Of a DNA stretch of 64,000 bases, positions 28,447-38,102 are shown piece by piece. The stretch is from Reinekea thalattae (GTDB taxonomy: Bacteria; Pseudomonadota; Gammaproteobacteria; Pseudomonadales; Natronospirillaceae): NCBI RefSeq assembly GCF_008041945.1, contig NZ_VKAD01000001.1, forward strand, positions 930,001 through 994,000, read 5' to 3'. The position numbers were made by a program, and so were the translations under genes. Below the pieces are notes generated by a model. The model had not been told where the DNA came from. It worked only from the letters and a program-made list of their open reading frames with translations, and did no database searches. The stretch's first letter is position 1, and each line of letters begins with the position of its first letter.

Positions 28447-29636
28447 AAACTGGAAGCCTGTATAATTTGATGATCAGCCTCTGAAGGGGTTTCTGATTTA
28501 GATTCACACAACTCTTCTTTAGGCTGATTTACAGTAAACCGTGTTGAGTTAAACCTAGCAAAATCCATATCGCCTTCATCTGAATAAATAAACTGAACAT
28601 TCGAGAAGCCTTCAAACTTTTTCTGCATAGATTTATATTCATATTGATTGAAGCAAGATACGTACAAAGTCAACGATGGATTGGATAATGACCTTTTTAC
28701 TAGGCTTAAAATATGTTCGTCTGCAAAAGAAAAACCAAATGTGATAAGCACTGAATTAGGCCGCTCTAACTCATAGCTTAAATGGCGTAAAATTTGATAA
28801 TAGGTTTCTTCGAATACAGTCTCATGGAATTTCCACTTGGTTGGATTGACTATCGGTATCTTATTATAGTTCCCCCAGAAGGAACTGATATCAAGAACTT
28901 CGAGGTCGTTATCACGCTTGAAGCTATCAATAGCTGCAACTATTTTCTCATCATTCTCAACAATATCTTTAAAGGCACTTAGTAACTCTTTTTCATCATC
29001 ACTAAAATCAAAATAAAATTCACAATCGCCATAATTTATTATGATTTCACCATCTGCCTCACCCTTCTCCCAATTAATGGAACCATGTGCGTGAAGGAGG
29101 TTTATTTGCGGAATATACTGATCGTAACGGTCAGAAAAACTTCTATTTACGATTCGATGGTTAAAGCTCTCAATATTAAATATTCGCCTCTGAAAACCAG
29201 AACCACCATCATTCACATAAAACCTTTCTTCTTTACTGATTAACAACTCTTCGCTGGCAGATTCAAAGCAATTATCATAGTTAGTAGTAAATATATTCGC
29301 TCTTTTACTATTTGACTTTTGCCGATTTAATAGCTGAATAAGGGTTTTCATAAAGAGTTTATATTGATCGGTAACGCCCTGCTTTTCTTCATCACAACCT
29401 TCTTGCACTAATAGACCGGGTTTAATGCAAGTATTGTAATAGTGCATAAACAGCAAAGTCTTTACTTGATCATCACTCTCATATTTTTTTGCCAGCGTTT
29501 CGAAGGTACAGTTATTCCCGTCTTCATCTTTAATTTTCAAAGCCAATGTTGGTAAAAAACCATATGATGCGCCCGCACCGATTAAAAAATTTAGGTTTTG
29601 TTCATAAACATCAAGTAAGTTAAATTTATCAGTCAT
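28443..29636 (-). CDS. SIR2-domain NADase-like protein of a defence cassette
   Basis: A 397-residue protein with a SIR2-like Rossmann domain: the NAD-binding GAGAS at residues 20-24, TTNYD at 117-121, and the catalytic His of LHAHGSINW (His184). GFSFADEHI near residue 305 is the SIR2_2-type distal motif. No zinc-binding Cys cluster of deacetylase sirtuins is seen, so NAD+ hydrolysis is more likely than deacylation. The C-terminal 90 residues are variable and end in an acidic/Ser-rich tail. It is first in the cassette, before the HerA gene. The ribosome site is weak (GGA about 7 nt upstream). Defence role is inferred from the gene pair. Confidence 0.86.
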   Translation of the reverse strand: MTDKFNLLDVYEQNLNFLIGAGASYGFLPTLALKIKDEDGNNCTFETLAKKYESDDQVKTLLFMHYYNTCIKPGLLVQEGCDEEKQGVTDQYKLFMKTLIQLLNRQKSNSKRANIFTTNYDNCFESASEELLISKEERFYVNDGGSGFQRRIFNIESFNHRIVNRSFSDRYDQYIPQINLLHAHGSINWEKGEADGEIIINYGDCEFYFDFSDDEKELLSAFKDIVENDEKIVAAIDSFKRDNDLEVLDISSFWGNYNKIPIVNPTKWKFHETVFEETYYQILRHLSYELERPNSVLITFGFSFADEHILSLVKRSLSNPSLTLYVSCFNQYEYKSMQKKFEGFSNVQFIYSDEGDMDFARFNSTRFTVNQPKEELCESKSETPSEADHQIIQASSL

Positions 29637-29944
29637 TTGAAATCCATATCTAAGAGTTACGCTATACCGATATAGCCTAGATGTTAGCTTCGAAAATCGC
29701 TTAGTTACCGTCGACTATAAAATAGTAAATACATTACTGCATTCAGAAAGTCACTTTCAACGTTAGCTTAATATTAGTTACTAAACCCACCAACCTTACG
29801 ACTTTCTCTTGTATTTACCTTGCATCTCAATAAACAATACCAACCTATTGCGGATAATCGGTTATCCTGCCACTCAACCGATAGACACTATTTAGTATTC
29901 AGCCGCGAGGCTATTTGCCTTTTGGCACTGTAAGGAGTTTTATT
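29637..29944. other. AT-rich gap upstream of the SIR2-HerA cassette
   Basis: About 300 bp between the divergent SIR2 gene and a short conserved-looking gene. It must hold both promoters. The only clear structure is a 16-bp dyad at 29661-29676. No regulator gene, tRNA or repeat typical of an attachment site was seen. Confidence 0.5.
29658..29679. promoter_or_regulatory. Dyad upstream of the SIR2 gene
   Basis: GCTATA-CCGA-TATAGC (29661-29676) is a perfect 6-bp inverted repeat extended by TA/TA outside one mismatch. It lies 25 nt upstream of the SIR2 start codon, a position fit for an operator or leader hairpin. Function is inferred. Confidence 0.4.
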
Positions 29945-30334
29945 TTGACCACTGGTAGCTGGGAGCCTGGCGCTCCTACCTCAAAACCGAGCGAGGCGTT
30001 ATTGCTCAGTGCTGCGCAGTATGTAAATGCGGAGCAGTTTGGCGATGCGCCTGCGGCAGAGGTTGCTGGGTTGCAATCGCATATGCAGATGAACCGCGAA
30101 CACTGGAGTGCGGTGCTAGAAACATTGGATAGCGACACGCTGAAAAAGCTGGCGCGCTTTTTTACTTTGGCCGAAAGCCATTGGGCCGATTGGTTTGGTG
30201 GCGATAAAAACCCGACCATTTGGGTGTGCAAAGAGTTAAAGGCGCGTGGTGAGTTCCCAGATAAGGAGCTGACGGCGTGGATTAAAGCAAATACTGAAAA
30301 CCGATTTTTACCGTACGGTAATGTGTTGGGTTAG
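29945..30334 (+). CDS. Small hypothetical protein
   Basis: A 129-residue soluble protein. TTG at 29945 is taken as start because AGGAG lies 7 nt upstream; a start ten codons earlier has no such site. The centre is helical with AVLETLDSDTLKKLARFFTLAE, then the aromatic HWADWFGGDKNP and a C-terminal IKANTENRFLPYGNVLG. This pattern resembles conserved hypothetical proteins of marine gammaproteobacteria, but I cannot name a family. It ends in a strong terminator. It marks the return to ordinary base composition after the SIR2-HerA cassette. Confidence 0.65.
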   Translation: MTTGSWEPGAPTSKPSEALLLSAAQYVNAEQFGDAPAAEVAGLQSHMQMNREHWSAVLETLDSDTLKKLARFFTLAESHWADWFGGDKNPTIWVCKELKARGEFPDKELTAWIKANTENRFLPYGNVLG

Positions 30335-30380
30335 GTTTCTTCGTTTTTGATGCTAAACACCCTAAACAGCAAACAAACTA

Positions 30381-30405
30381 AAAACGAGGCCATGAGCCTC
30401 GTTTT
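30381..30405. terminator. Bidirectional terminator
   Basis: AAAACGAGGC (30381-30390), loop CATGA, GCCTCGTTTT (30396-30405), perfect 10-bp stem with A-run and T-run on either side. It serves the two convergent small genes at 29945 (+) and 30421 (-). Confidence 0.88.
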
Positions 30406-30420
30406 TTTATGTGTTTTGGA

Positions 30421-30795
30421 TTAGAAGAACTTATCGATTGGCCAAACGCTGGCGAGCCGGTCTTCTACGCGCTCAATGTGGCAAACATCGGTATGGATTC
30501 GTGCAATGGCAGCCATTGAAAGCTGAAATTCAGTTTGATCATCGATACCACTGACTTTAATGGTAATGCTGATTCGCTGATGTGTTCGTAACTGCGCTCT
30601 AAACTCGACCTTTTCATTCGAGAGATCTTGCAACACGCTGTTTAACCCTTGCTGATTCAATAAAGGCTCAGCAAGCGTTAACCACCAGACGCGTTCCCAG
30701 CATGTTGCTGAAATACGGCGACGCGGCGGCAAAGGGGGAAACTCCGCACTAGAATAGGATACGGCTCTATTTAAGCTAGCTTCTTTCATTTGCAT
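30421..30795 (-). CDS. Hypothetical protein
   Basis: A 124-residue protein with no signal peptide or membrane helix. The first 30 residues are polar with a Pro-rich PPLPPRRR stretch. The rest looks alpha/beta with RTHQRISITIKVSGIDD and a terminal LASVWPIDKFF. A good ribosome site (AGGTGG, 4 nt) precedes the ATG, and the gene has its own terminator. No family recognised; it might be a small regulatory or PilZ-sized protein, but no defining motif is present. Confidence 0.55.
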   Translation of the reverse strand: MQMKEASLNRAVSYSSAEFPPLPPRRRISATCWERVWWLTLAEPLLNQQGLNSVLQDLSNEKVEFRAQLRTHQRISITIKVSGIDDQTEFQLSMAAIARIHTDVCHIERVEDRLASVWPIDKFF

Positions 30796-30973
30796 GGACC
30801 ACCTAAACGTTCAAACTCTTAGCGTTTTCGATTGTTTAGATAAGTTTACGTTCGTAAAGTTATCACCTAGTGTTCAAATAATGCACAGCTTATGGTGAAA
30901 AAAGCAACAGGGTTCGAAGAGATTAGGCGCACATTCGCGCTATTTAGTCGTTAAAATTAGACATTACGCACAT

Positions 30974-31288
30974 TTACGAGCAGTAAAGATTATACAAAAC
31001 ACTGATGATTGCTTCGGCTTCTTTACTGGCAATGCGGTAATAAACGGTTTGGGCTTCTTTACGTACGGTCACTAGCTCGTCGCTACGCAGACGCGCTAAA
31101 TGCTGAGAAAGCGCAGACTGGCTCAGCGGTATTTTCTCGTTCAACTCGCCTACGCATTTTTCGCCACCGGCTAGATTACACAGTATTAATAGGCGGCTTT
31201 CGTTGCTTAATGCTTTGAGCAAGCTTGCGGCACCGGCTGCGTTTCTTTCTAGTTCTTCTATTGGTAAGGCGGATTGAGTATCTGTCAT
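30974..31288 (-). CDS. ArsR-family regulator, BigR/YgaV-like
   Basis: A 104-residue winged-helix repressor. The DNA-recognition helix lies in PLSQSALSQHLARLRSD and the wing follows (TVRKEAQTVYYRI). Cys37 (in RLLILCNL) and Cys103 (in LYCS at the end) sit where BigR, SqrR and YgaV carry the pair that forms a tetrasulfide link with sulfane sulfur; a further Cys45 is present. The metal-binding ELCVCD box of ArsR is replaced by EKCVGEL. A persulfide- or redox-responsive repressor is therefore inferred. No sulfide-oxidation gene is adjacent; targets are unknown. Confidence 0.8.
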   Translation of the reverse strand: MTDTQSALPIEELERNAAGAASLLKALSNESRLLILCNLAGGEKCVGELNEKIPLSQSALSQHLARLRSDELVTVRKEAQTVYYRIASKEAEAIISVLYNLYCS

Positions 31289-31340
31289 AGCTATTTAGTT
31301 ATCATGCGGTTGAGGGTTGAAATGAGTGTAATCGAACTCA

Positions 31341-31394
31341 AGCTTAGGTACTAACTTTAGCCTAGGTACCAACTCTAGCTTAGGTTATTGGCTC
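31341..31394. repeat. Three 18-bp tandem repeats
   Basis: 31341-31358, 31359-31376 and 31377-31394 share AGCyTAGGTAcyAACTyT-like sequence; the third is degenerate after GGTT. The cluster lies 52 nt upstream of the ArsR-type start codon, where operator copies could sit. Confidence 0.65.
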
Positions 31395-31656
31395 CTGTTT
31401 TGAAGCAACTGTCGCTGAGTGTCATTACAGGCGACAGCATACGGGTTTTAGCGTTGCGATTCATCGTCATTTCGGGCGACTTCCTATATTTTTGGCGTAA
31501 ATCAGGGCAAACTAGCGCCTTAAATAGCGCGATGTCTTAAATTGATGAAGCTAGCTGAATGAACCCTGTTTGACATGCAACCAAGCTTTGCTGTCGGCGA
31601 GATCGCCAACTTCTACGATGGCGGCGCGGCAATTTAAGCATATCGCCCTTCTCTGA

Positions 31657-31701
31657 CTTATTTTTAGGCGGCTTATTTTTAAACGCCCTATTTTTTAGAC
31701 T
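31657..31701. repeat. Three 15-bp tandem repeats upstream of pepA
   Basis: CTTATTTTTAGGCGG, CTTATTTTTAAACGC and CCTATTTTTTAGACT occupy 31657-31671, 31672-31686 and 31687-31701. They end 19 nt before the pepA ATG, inside its probable leader. Confidence 0.65.
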
Positions 31702-31720
31702 TTAAATAAACGGATACCTG

Positions 31721-33187
31721 ATGAAATTATTTTCTGCCTCTTTTGATCTCTCTTCTGTTGCCCAGCAGCAGCTGTTTGTTATCCATTTTAGCGACAAAGA
31801 AAGTAGCAGCATCGCTGCACTTAAAGCTAGTTCTAGCGTGGTAGCGCAGCTGTTAAACAGCGATGCTATCAGCACAAAACTGGGCAACGTCACGCCGTTA
31901 ATTGGCCATAGCGATTTACCGGCTCAGCGCATCAGCTTTATTGGTGCTGGCAACTCTGCGGATTTTAACGAAACCGCCTTCTTTAAAGTGGTGGCGAGTC
32001 TGGCAGGCGAACTAAAAAGTTCAACCGTGACATCTGCTGCGTTTACCCTTGATGACCTAAAACCTGCACAGCGCTCTATTGAATGGACCGCCGCTAAAGC
32101 CAGCGAAGCGCTATTGGCCGCTCTGTACAAATACGATACAACCAAGAGCAAAAAGAACGAGCCAATCAGCGTTACCGAAGTTGCATTACTAAGCAGCCAA
32201 GGCGATTTGGATTCTGCCATTAGCACAGGCCAAGCAATGGCTAAAGGTGTAAACGTTGCGCGTGAACTCGGCAACTTACCGGCGAACATCTGCGACCCAG
32301 ATTACCTAGCACAGCAAGCGCGTGAATTAGGCCAAAACTACAGCCACATCGATGTCGATATCTTAGAAGAAGAGCAGCTGTTAGAGATGGGCATGGGCGC
32401 TTTTATGGCAGTTTCGCAAGGCAGCGACAAGGCTGGCAAAATTATTGTAATGAAATACAACGGTGCCAGCGCCGATGAAAAACCACACGTTTTGGTTGGC
32501 AAAGGCCTAACCTTCGATTCCGGCGGCATCAGCATTAAACCGGCTGCCGGTATGGAAGAAATGAAATGGGATATGCTCGGCGCGGCGTCGGTATTTGGCG
32601 CAATGAACACCATTGCCGAACTAAAGCCTAAGCTGAATATTATCGGCGTTGTGGCAACAGCAGAAAACATGGTTTCTGGTGGCGCAACTCGTCCGGGCGA
32701 TGTTGTTACCTGCATGAACGGCAAAACCGTTGAGATCATCAATACCGATGCTGAAGGCCGCTTAGTACTGTGCGACACGCTCACCTACGTTGAACGTTTT
32801 GAGCCGGCTTCGGTAATTGATATCGCGACATTAACCGGCGCTATTGTTGTTGGCCTTGGCCACCATGCTACAGCGGTTTACGCCAACAAAGACGAGCTGC
32901 AAGCGCAAATCGTAACAGCTGGGCAAGAAACTTGGGATCGCGGTTGGGCAATGCCAATGTGGCAAGATTACCGCGAGCAATTAGACTCACCCTATGCCGA
33001 CTTACGCAATGTTGGCAGCCGAGCTGGCGGCTCTATTACCGCAGCGCTGTACCTTTCTGAATTTGCCGAAAACTACCCTTGGGCGCATTTAGATATTGCC
33101 GGTACTGGCTGGGAAAATGCTAAAGCTGGAGCAACCGGTCGCCCTGTTGGCATGTTGGTGCAATACTTGTTGAATCAACAAGGCTAA
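31721..33187 (+). CDS. pepA: Leucyl aminopeptidase
   Basis: A 488-residue M17 di-zinc aminopeptidase, usually a hexamer, that releases N-terminal residues from peptides; PepA of E. coli also binds DNA in Xer recombination and carAB control. The metal and active-site segments are intact: VGKGLTFDSGGISIKP, the MKWDMLGA segment and the signature NTDAEGRLVL. The length matches the family (about 500). It is followed by holC, the usual gammaproteobacterial neighbour. Confidence 0.96.
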   Translation: MKLFSASFDLSSVAQQQLFVIHFSDKESSSIAALKASSSVVAQLLNSDAISTKLGNVTPLIGHSDLPAQRISFIGAGNSADFNETAFFKVVASLAGELKSSTVTSAAFTLDDLKPAQRSIEWTAAKASEALLAALYKYDTTKSKKNEPISVTEVALLSSQGDLDSAISTGQAMAKGVNVARELGNLPANICDPDYLAQQARELGQNYSHIDVDILEEEQLLEMGMGAFMAVSQGSDKAGKIIVMKYNGASADEKPHVLVGKGLTFDSGGISIKPAAGMEEMKWDMLGAASVFGAMNTIAELKPKLNIIGVVATAENMVSGGATRPGDVVTCMNGKTVEIINTDAEGRLVLCDTLTYVERFEPASVIDIATLTGAIVVGLGHHATAVYANKDELQAQIVTAGQETWDRGWAMPMWQDYREQLDSPYADLRNVGSRAGGSITAALYLSEFAENYPWAHLDIAGTGWENAKAGATGRPVGMLVQYLLNQQG

Positions 33188-33303
33188 CGAGACTGAAAAG
33201 CCAACTGGCAGCAATGCCTGCTGACTAAACGTGCGCTTGTTAAACAGCTTAGCAAGCGCACAGTTTCTCATCTGCTGACCAGCTAACAGGCTTTAAATAG
33301 GCT

Positions 33304-33351
33304 CAGATTTGAACAAACACTGATTTAAGTAGACACTGATTTGAGCAACCA
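33304..33351. repeat. Three 16-bp tandem repeats between pepA and holC
   Basis: CAGATTTGAACAAACA, CTGATTTAAGTAGACA and CTGATTTGAGCAACCA occupy 33304-33319, 33320-33335 and 33336-33351, exact 16-bp period. Confidence 0.7.
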
Positions 33352-33372
33352 ACAAACGAACGAACACACCGC

Positions 33373-33807
33373 ATGACTAAAATAGACTTTCATATCTTAG
33401 CTTCTCACCAAGACATTGAACGCCTGCAGTATGTTGCAAGGCTGGTTATGAAAGCTCAAGCGCGCGGTCATGATATTTTAATTGCCTGTGCATCTGCAGA
33501 ACAAAGCAAAGCAGTAAGCCAAGCATTATGGGCTGCTAGAGCCGATGCCTTTTTGGCCCATACCGAAATCGATCAGGCGGCACACTCGTTACAACTTAGC
33601 CATACGGACGACTGCGGTACGCACCACGATATTTTGATTAACCTGTGCGAGCAGGTGCCGAGCTATTTTTCACGCTTTATTCGAGTTTTTGAAGTTGTCA
33701 GCCAGCAGCCGGATTTATTAGAATCGAGCCGAGCTCGCTATCGTTATTATCAAGACCGAGGTTACGAACTCAATCGACACGATCTACGCCAGCGGATGCC
33801 ACAATGA
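33373..33807 (+). CDS. holC: DNA polymerase III chi subunit
   Basis: A 144-residue protein of the HolC family, which links the polymerase III clamp loader to SSB. The opening KIDFHILASHQDIERLQYVARLV and the basic RFIRVFEVV segment fit the family, as does the C-terminal ARYRYYQDRGYELNRHDL. The usual length is about 145. The stop overlaps the next start (ATGA). The position between pepA and valS is the classic arrangement. Confidence 0.93.
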   Translation: MTKIDFHILASHQDIERLQYVARLVMKAQARGHDILIACASAEQSKAVSQALWAARADAFLAHTEIDQAAHSLQLSHTDDCGTHHDILINLCEQVPSYFSRFIRVFEVVSQQPDLLESSRARYRYYQDRGYELNRHDLRQRMPQ

Positions 33808-34403
33808 GTCAGACATCAAATAAATCCTTGATCAAAGAGTTGGAAACCATTCGCCAAAGTCTCGATGAGATTTTAGAAAATGCAGAAATTCCAACCCTGG
33901 ATGACATCATCGACCAGGCAGCGCTCGGCCAAAAAAGTTTAGACGGCATCAACCCAGACAACCCTTTCCTTTCCAGCGATTCGCTGTCCGAACTGATCAA
34001 AATTCGCAATGAAGCGGTTGCCCGCTTGCAAGAAAGCAAACAGGCGGCAAATGCCAATAAGCCATCAATAACCAGCGCCAGCTCTGCCTCGACAACATCA
34101 GCACAATCACCATCACAAACACCAACAGGTGCGGCACAAGAGGCCGAACCTCTAATACCTAACGAGCAAAGCGCCGAAGCCGTAACGCTTTCGGCTGATG
34201 CCGACCAGCTCATCGCCCATATGGACAGCTGCTTCCGCAGTTGGAAAAACCAGTTAGTTAGAAAGTACGTGAAAAAATTTGAGCAAGAATTAAACAGCCA
34301 GCTAGAGCATGACTTCCAGCTCTTTGTGCAAGAGCAGCTCAAACAGCATCAGCTTACCGAAACCGATCAGTTGCTTAATCGACGCAAACCGCCGTCGAAA
34401 TAG
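33804..34403 (+). CDS. Conserved hypothetical protein between holC and valS
   Basis: A 199-residue protein. The N-terminal 80 residues contain a conserved-looking IPTLDDIIDQ motif and a PDNPFLSSDSLSELIKIR stretch. The centre (about 85-130) is a Ser/Thr/Ala/Gln-rich disordered linker. The C-terminal 70 residues are a basic-acidic helix probably forming a coiled coil (WKNQLVRKYVKKFEQELNSQLE). Genes in this slot are conserved in Pseudomonas relatives, with unknown function. Translational coupling to holC (ATGA) suggests a link to replication, which is inference. Confidence 0.75.
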   Translation: MSQTSNKSLIKELETIRQSLDEILENAEIPTLDDIIDQAALGQKSLDGINPDNPFLSSDSLSELIKIRNEAVARLQESKQAANANKPSITSASSASTTSAQSPSQTPTGAAQEAEPLIPNEQSAEAVTLSADADQLIAHMDSCFRSWKNQLVRKYVKKFEQELNSQLEHDFQLFVQEQLKQHQLTETDQLLNRRKPPSK

Positions 34404-34439
34404 TGCCATCGAACGAGCCATAAAAATCACAAACAGCAC

Positions 34440-34468
34440 CTGAACTCTTCAACACAAACAGGTATAAT
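34440..34468 (+). promoter_or_regulatory. Candidate valS promoter
   Basis: TATAAT at 34463-34468 with CTGAAC at 34440-34445, spacing 17 bp, 55 nt upstream of the valS ATG. The -10 is perfect, the -35 weak. Confidence 0.5.
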
Positions 34469-34523
34469 GCGCCGCTTTATGCCTTATTGACCGTTGCCTG
34501 TATAACCAGAATCAGAGAATCTC

Positions 34524-37412
34524 ATGGATAAGACTTACCAGCCGAATCAAATAGAACGTAAACACTACGACCAGTGGGAAAGCAATCACTACTTCCGCCC
34601 GAGCGGCGAAGGTGATCCTTACTGCATTATGATTCCGCCACCGAATGTCACCGGCAGCCTGCACATGGGTCATGCTTTCCAACAGACTATTATGGATGCT
34701 CTGATTCGCTACAACCGAATGATGGGCAAAGATACGCTTTGGCAACCGGGCACCGACCATGCCGGTATTGCAACGCAAATGGTGGTTGAGCGTTTACTTT
34801 CTGCTGAAGGCAAAACGCGCCACGACTTAGGCCGAGAAACCTTTATCGACCGTGTTTGGGAATGGAAAAACCAGTCTGGTGGCACCATCACCAACCAGAT
34901 GCGCCGCTTGGGCGATTCGGTTGATTGGGAGCGTGAACGCTTCACCATGGACGAAGGCCTAAGCGAAGCGGTACGCGAAGTGTTTGTACAGCTGTACGAC
35001 GAAGGCCTGCTTTATCGCGGTAAACGTCTAGTCAACTGGGACCCTAAATTCCACACGGCGATTTCTGACTTAGAAGTGGAAAACCACGAAGAACAGGGCC
35101 ACTTGTGGCACTTCCGTTATCCATTGGCCGACGGTGCCAGCACAGCAGACGGCAAAAATTACTTGGTCGTAGCCACCACTCGACCAGAAACCATGCTCGG
35201 CGACTCTGCTGTTGCGGTGCATCCAGAAGACGAGCGCTATGCTTCGTTAGTCGGTAAATTTGTTGATTTACCGTTGGTTGGCCGTCGCATTCCTATTATT
35301 GCTGACGACTACGTCGATATGGAATTCGGTACCGGCTGCGTCAAAATCACCCCAGCGCACGACTTTAACGACTATGAAGTAGGTAAGCGTAACGGCGCGC
35401 AACTGATTAACATCTTCAATGCCAGCGCGGCGATTTTACCTGCAGCTCAAGGCTTTGATTACGAAGGCAAACCATTGGCCGATTTTGACGGCAGCTTGCC
35501 TGAAGGCTATGCCGAGCTAGATCGTTACGATGCGCGTAAAAAGATCATTGCCGACTTTGATCAGCTTGGTCTACTCGACTCCATTAAAGATCACACCCTT
35601 ATGGTGCCTCGCGGTGACCGCTCTGGCGCAACGGTTGAGCCTTGGCTCACCGACCAATGGTATGTTGCCGCTACAAAGCTGGCAGTACCTGCGGCCGATG
35701 CGGTGCGTTCTGGCCAAATTGAATTTGTGCCGAAAATGTTCGAAAACGAATACTTCCATTGGATGGACAACATCCAAGACTGGTGTATTTCGCGCCAACT
35801 TTGGTGGGGCCACCAGATTCCGGCTTGGTACGATGCTAACGGCAAAGTTTATGTTGCTCGCAGCGAAGCCGAAGCTCGCAGCAAATACGGTTTAGATGCT
35901 TCTGTAGAACTTAACCGCGATGAAGATGTACTCGACACCTGGTTCAGCTCTGCATTGTGGACTTTCTCTACGTTGGGCTGGCCACACGATATGGAAACCG
36001 TACAACGTTTCCACCCGACTGACGTACTGGTAACCGGTTTCGACATCATTTTCTTCTGGGTGGCGCGCATGATCATGATGACCATGCACTTCATCAAAGA
36101 TGAAAACGGCAAACCACAGGTACCGTTCAAAAAAGTTTATGTTACCGGTCTAATTCGCGACGAACACGGCGCGAAAATGTCGAAATCGAAAGGTAATGTT
36201 TTAGACCCGATCGACTTGATTGACGGTATCGATCTAGACAGCCTCGTTGCCAAGCGCACCAGCGGTATGATGCAACCGAAGCTTGCAGCCAAGGTAGAAA
36301 AGAACACTCGCAAAACCTTCCCTGATGGCTTTAGTGAGTCTGGCACCGACGCACTGCGCTTTACTCTAACCTCGTTAGCATCGCTGTCGCGCGATATTAA
36401 CTTCGATGTAAAACGCCTCGAAGGTTACCGCAATTTCTGTAATAAATTATGGAACGCTGCGCGCTTGGTACAGATGAACACCTTTGAAACTATTGAAGGT
36501 AGCGACGAATTTGGTGCGCCGTTGGATTGCGGCCAAAATGGTGGCGAGCTTGAACTGTCGCTGGCCGATAAGTGGATTCAATCGCGCTTACAAAACCTGA
36601 TAACAGAAGTTCATAAACACTACGCGCAATATCGTTTTGACCTGATGAGCCAGTCGCTCTATTCCTTTATTTGGGATGAATACTGCTCTTGGTATCTTGA
36701 ACTTTCTAAGCCGGTATTTTGGAACGAAGACAGCAGCGAAGCTCAGTTACGTGGCACACGTAAAACGGTTGTCAGCGTACTAGACAGTTTGCTTAAACTG
36801 ATCCACCCAATCATGCCGTTTATCTCTGAAGAGATTTGGCAAAGCATTAAGCCTGTCACTGGCGCAACCGGCGACTCAATTATGCTTGAGGCCTTCCCTA
36901 TCGCTGAGCCAAGTAATGTTGATGCCAGTGCCGAAGCCGATCTTGAATGGGTTAAGGGTGTCATTACCGGCGTACGTAATATTCGCGGTGAAATGAACAT
37001 TGCACCGAGCAAAGCCATCGCTATTTTATTGCAAAATGGTACTGCCGAAGATGAGCGCCGCTATAAAGAAAACGAAACCTTCTTAAAGCAACTGGCTAAG
37101 TTAGAAAGCATCACTTGGGTTAATGAAGGCGACGAAGTTCCGCCAAGTTCGACGGCTCTTGTTGATCATTTAAAAGTGTTGGTACCAATGGCTGGTTTGA
37201 TCGATGTTGATGCTGAAAAAGCGCGCATTAACAAAGAAATCGATAAAACCAAAGCCGAACTGGCACGCGTTGAAGGCAAGCTCAACAATGAAAAATTTGT
37301 TGGTAAAGCACCAGAAGCGGTGATTGCTAAAGAGAAAGAAAAAGCAGCTGCGTATCAAAGTAAGTTAGCGGATTTAACCGGCCAGCTAACGCAACTGGAT
37401 GCGCTAAAATAG
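34524..37412 (+). CDS. valS: Valyl-tRNA synthetase
   Basis: A 962-residue class I aminoacyl-tRNA synthetase. The HIGH-type signature is [14 protein letters not shown] near residues 34-47 and the KMSKS loop is [11 protein letters not shown] at about residue 550. The editing (CP1) domain contains [10 protein letters not shown]. The C-terminal 70 residues are the Lys/Glu-rich coiled coil that grips the tRNA. Length matches E. coli ValS (951). Confidence 0.97.
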   Translation: MDKTYQPNQIERKHYDQWESNHYFRPSGEGDPYCIMIPPPNVTGSLHMGHAFQQTIMDALIRYNRMMGKDTLWQPGTDHAGIATQMVVERLLSAEGKTRHDLGRETFIDRVWEWKNQSGGTITNQMRRLGDSVDWERERFTMDEGLSEAVREVFVQLYDEGLLYRGKRLVNWDPKFHTAISDLEVENHEEQGHLWHFRYPLADGASTADGKNYLVVATTRPETMLGDSAVAVHPEDERYASLVGKFVDLPLVGRRIPIIADDYVDMEFGTGCVKITPAHDFNDYEVGKRNGAQLINIFNASAAILPAAQGFDYEGKPLADFDGSLPEGYAELDRYDARKKIIADFDQLGLLDSIKDHTLMVPRGDRSGATVEPWLTDQWYVAATKLAVPAADAVRSGQIEFVPKMFENEYFHWMDNIQDWCISRQLWWGHQIPAWYDANGKVYVARSEAEARSKYGLDASVELNRDEDVLDTWFSSALWTFSTLGWPHDMETVQRFHPTDVLVTGFDIIFFWVARMIMMTMHFIKDENGKPQVPFKKVYVTGLIRDEHGAKMSKSKGNVLDPIDLIDGIDLDSLVAKRTSGMMQPKLAAKVEKNTRKTFPDGFSESGTDALRFTLTSLASLSRDINFDVKRLEGYRNFCNKLWNAARLVQMNTFETIEGSDEFGAPLDCGQNGGELELSLADKWIQSRLQNLITEVHKHYAQYRFDLMSQSLYSFIWDEYCSWYLELSKPVFWNEDSSEAQLRGTRKTVVSVLDSLLKLIHPIMPFISEEIWQSIKPVTGATGDSIMLEAFPIAEPSNVDASAEADLEWVKGVITGVRNIRGEMNIAPSKAIAILLQNGTAEDERRYKENETFLKQLAKLESITWVNEGDEVPPSSTALVDHLKVLVPMAGLIDVDAEKARINKEIDKTKAELARVEGKLNNEKFVGKAPEAVIAKEKEKAAAYQSKLADLTGQLTQLDALK

Positions 37413-37493
37413 CCGAAAGCAAACGGACTTTCGCAAAAGTCGGTGCCACATTCGTTGTGCACCGACCCACTTTTTCGAACAAAGAGAGTGACT

Positions 37494-38102
37494 ATGGCTT
37501 ATCGTTTTTTTGCTTATCTTGATCGCCTACGTTGGATAAAACGCTGGGGTTTAAAACGCAATATCACCAACGAAAACGTCATGGAACACAGCTGGCAGGT
37601 TGCTACCATCGCTCATGCATTGGCGATTATTCGCCAAGATGTACTGAAGCAACCATTGGAAGGCTTTACTGCCGAACAGGTTGCGACAACCGCTCTGTAT
37701 CACGATTGCAGTGAAGTCATCACCGGTGATCTACCAACACCGATCAAGTACCATTCTAAAACCATTACCGACGCCTATAAACGCATAGAAGATGAAGCGG
37801 AAAATGAGCTGCTATCGCTGCTGCCTGAAGCGATGAAGGCGCGCTATCAACAACATCTATTGCACAGTGAAACTCATCCAGGTATTGCCGAGCTGGTGAA
37901 ATCGGCGGACTTGATCAGCGCCTATTTAAAATGCCAAAGCGAAATTAGGGCGGGAAATATTGAGTTTAACGATGCCTTTCAGGATATCGAAAACAGCATC
38001 CGGCAACGAAATTCAAAAGAAGTGGAGTATTTTATGAGTCACTTTGTCGACTCCTATGTACTGACGCTCGACCAGTTATTAAGCCAACACCATCCAAAGT
38101 AA
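37494..38102 (+). CDS. yfbR: 5'-deoxynucleotidase (HD domain)
   Basis: A 202-residue HD-domain phosphohydrolase of the YfbR family, which removes phosphate from dNMPs. Metal-binding HD elements are seen: MEHSWQVATIAH, YHDCSEVITGD with HD, and AELVKSADLISAYLK carrying the distal Asp. The ATG at 37494 is chosen because AGAGAG precedes it by five nt and the protein then opens MAYRFFAYLDRLRWIKRW, as in YfbR, with nearly the E. coli length (199). A start 17 codons upstream adds an unrelated segment. Confidence 0.9.
   Translation: MAYRFFAYLDRLRWIKRWGLKRNITNENVMEHSWQVATIAHALAIIRQDVLKQPLEGFTAEQVATTALYHDCSEVITGDLPTPIKYHSKTITDAYKRIEDEAENELLSLLPEAMKARYQQHLLHSETHPGIAELVKSADLISAYLKCQSEIRAGNIEFNDAFQDIENSIRQRNSKEVEYFMSHFVDSYVLTLDQLLSQHHPK

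Larger units (their letters stand above)
31289..31720. other. Divergent promoter region with two tandem-repeat clusters
   Basis: About 430 bp between the ArsR-type gene and pepA. It contains an 18-bp repeat cluster (31341-31394) and a 15-bp cluster (31657-31701), and otherwise no supported gene. The pepA promoter must lie here. Confidence 0.55.

Noticed and set aside
26600-29700. Transposon or integrative element carrying SIR2-HerA
   Set aside because: No integrase, transposase, tRNA or matching direct repeats at the two edges were found.
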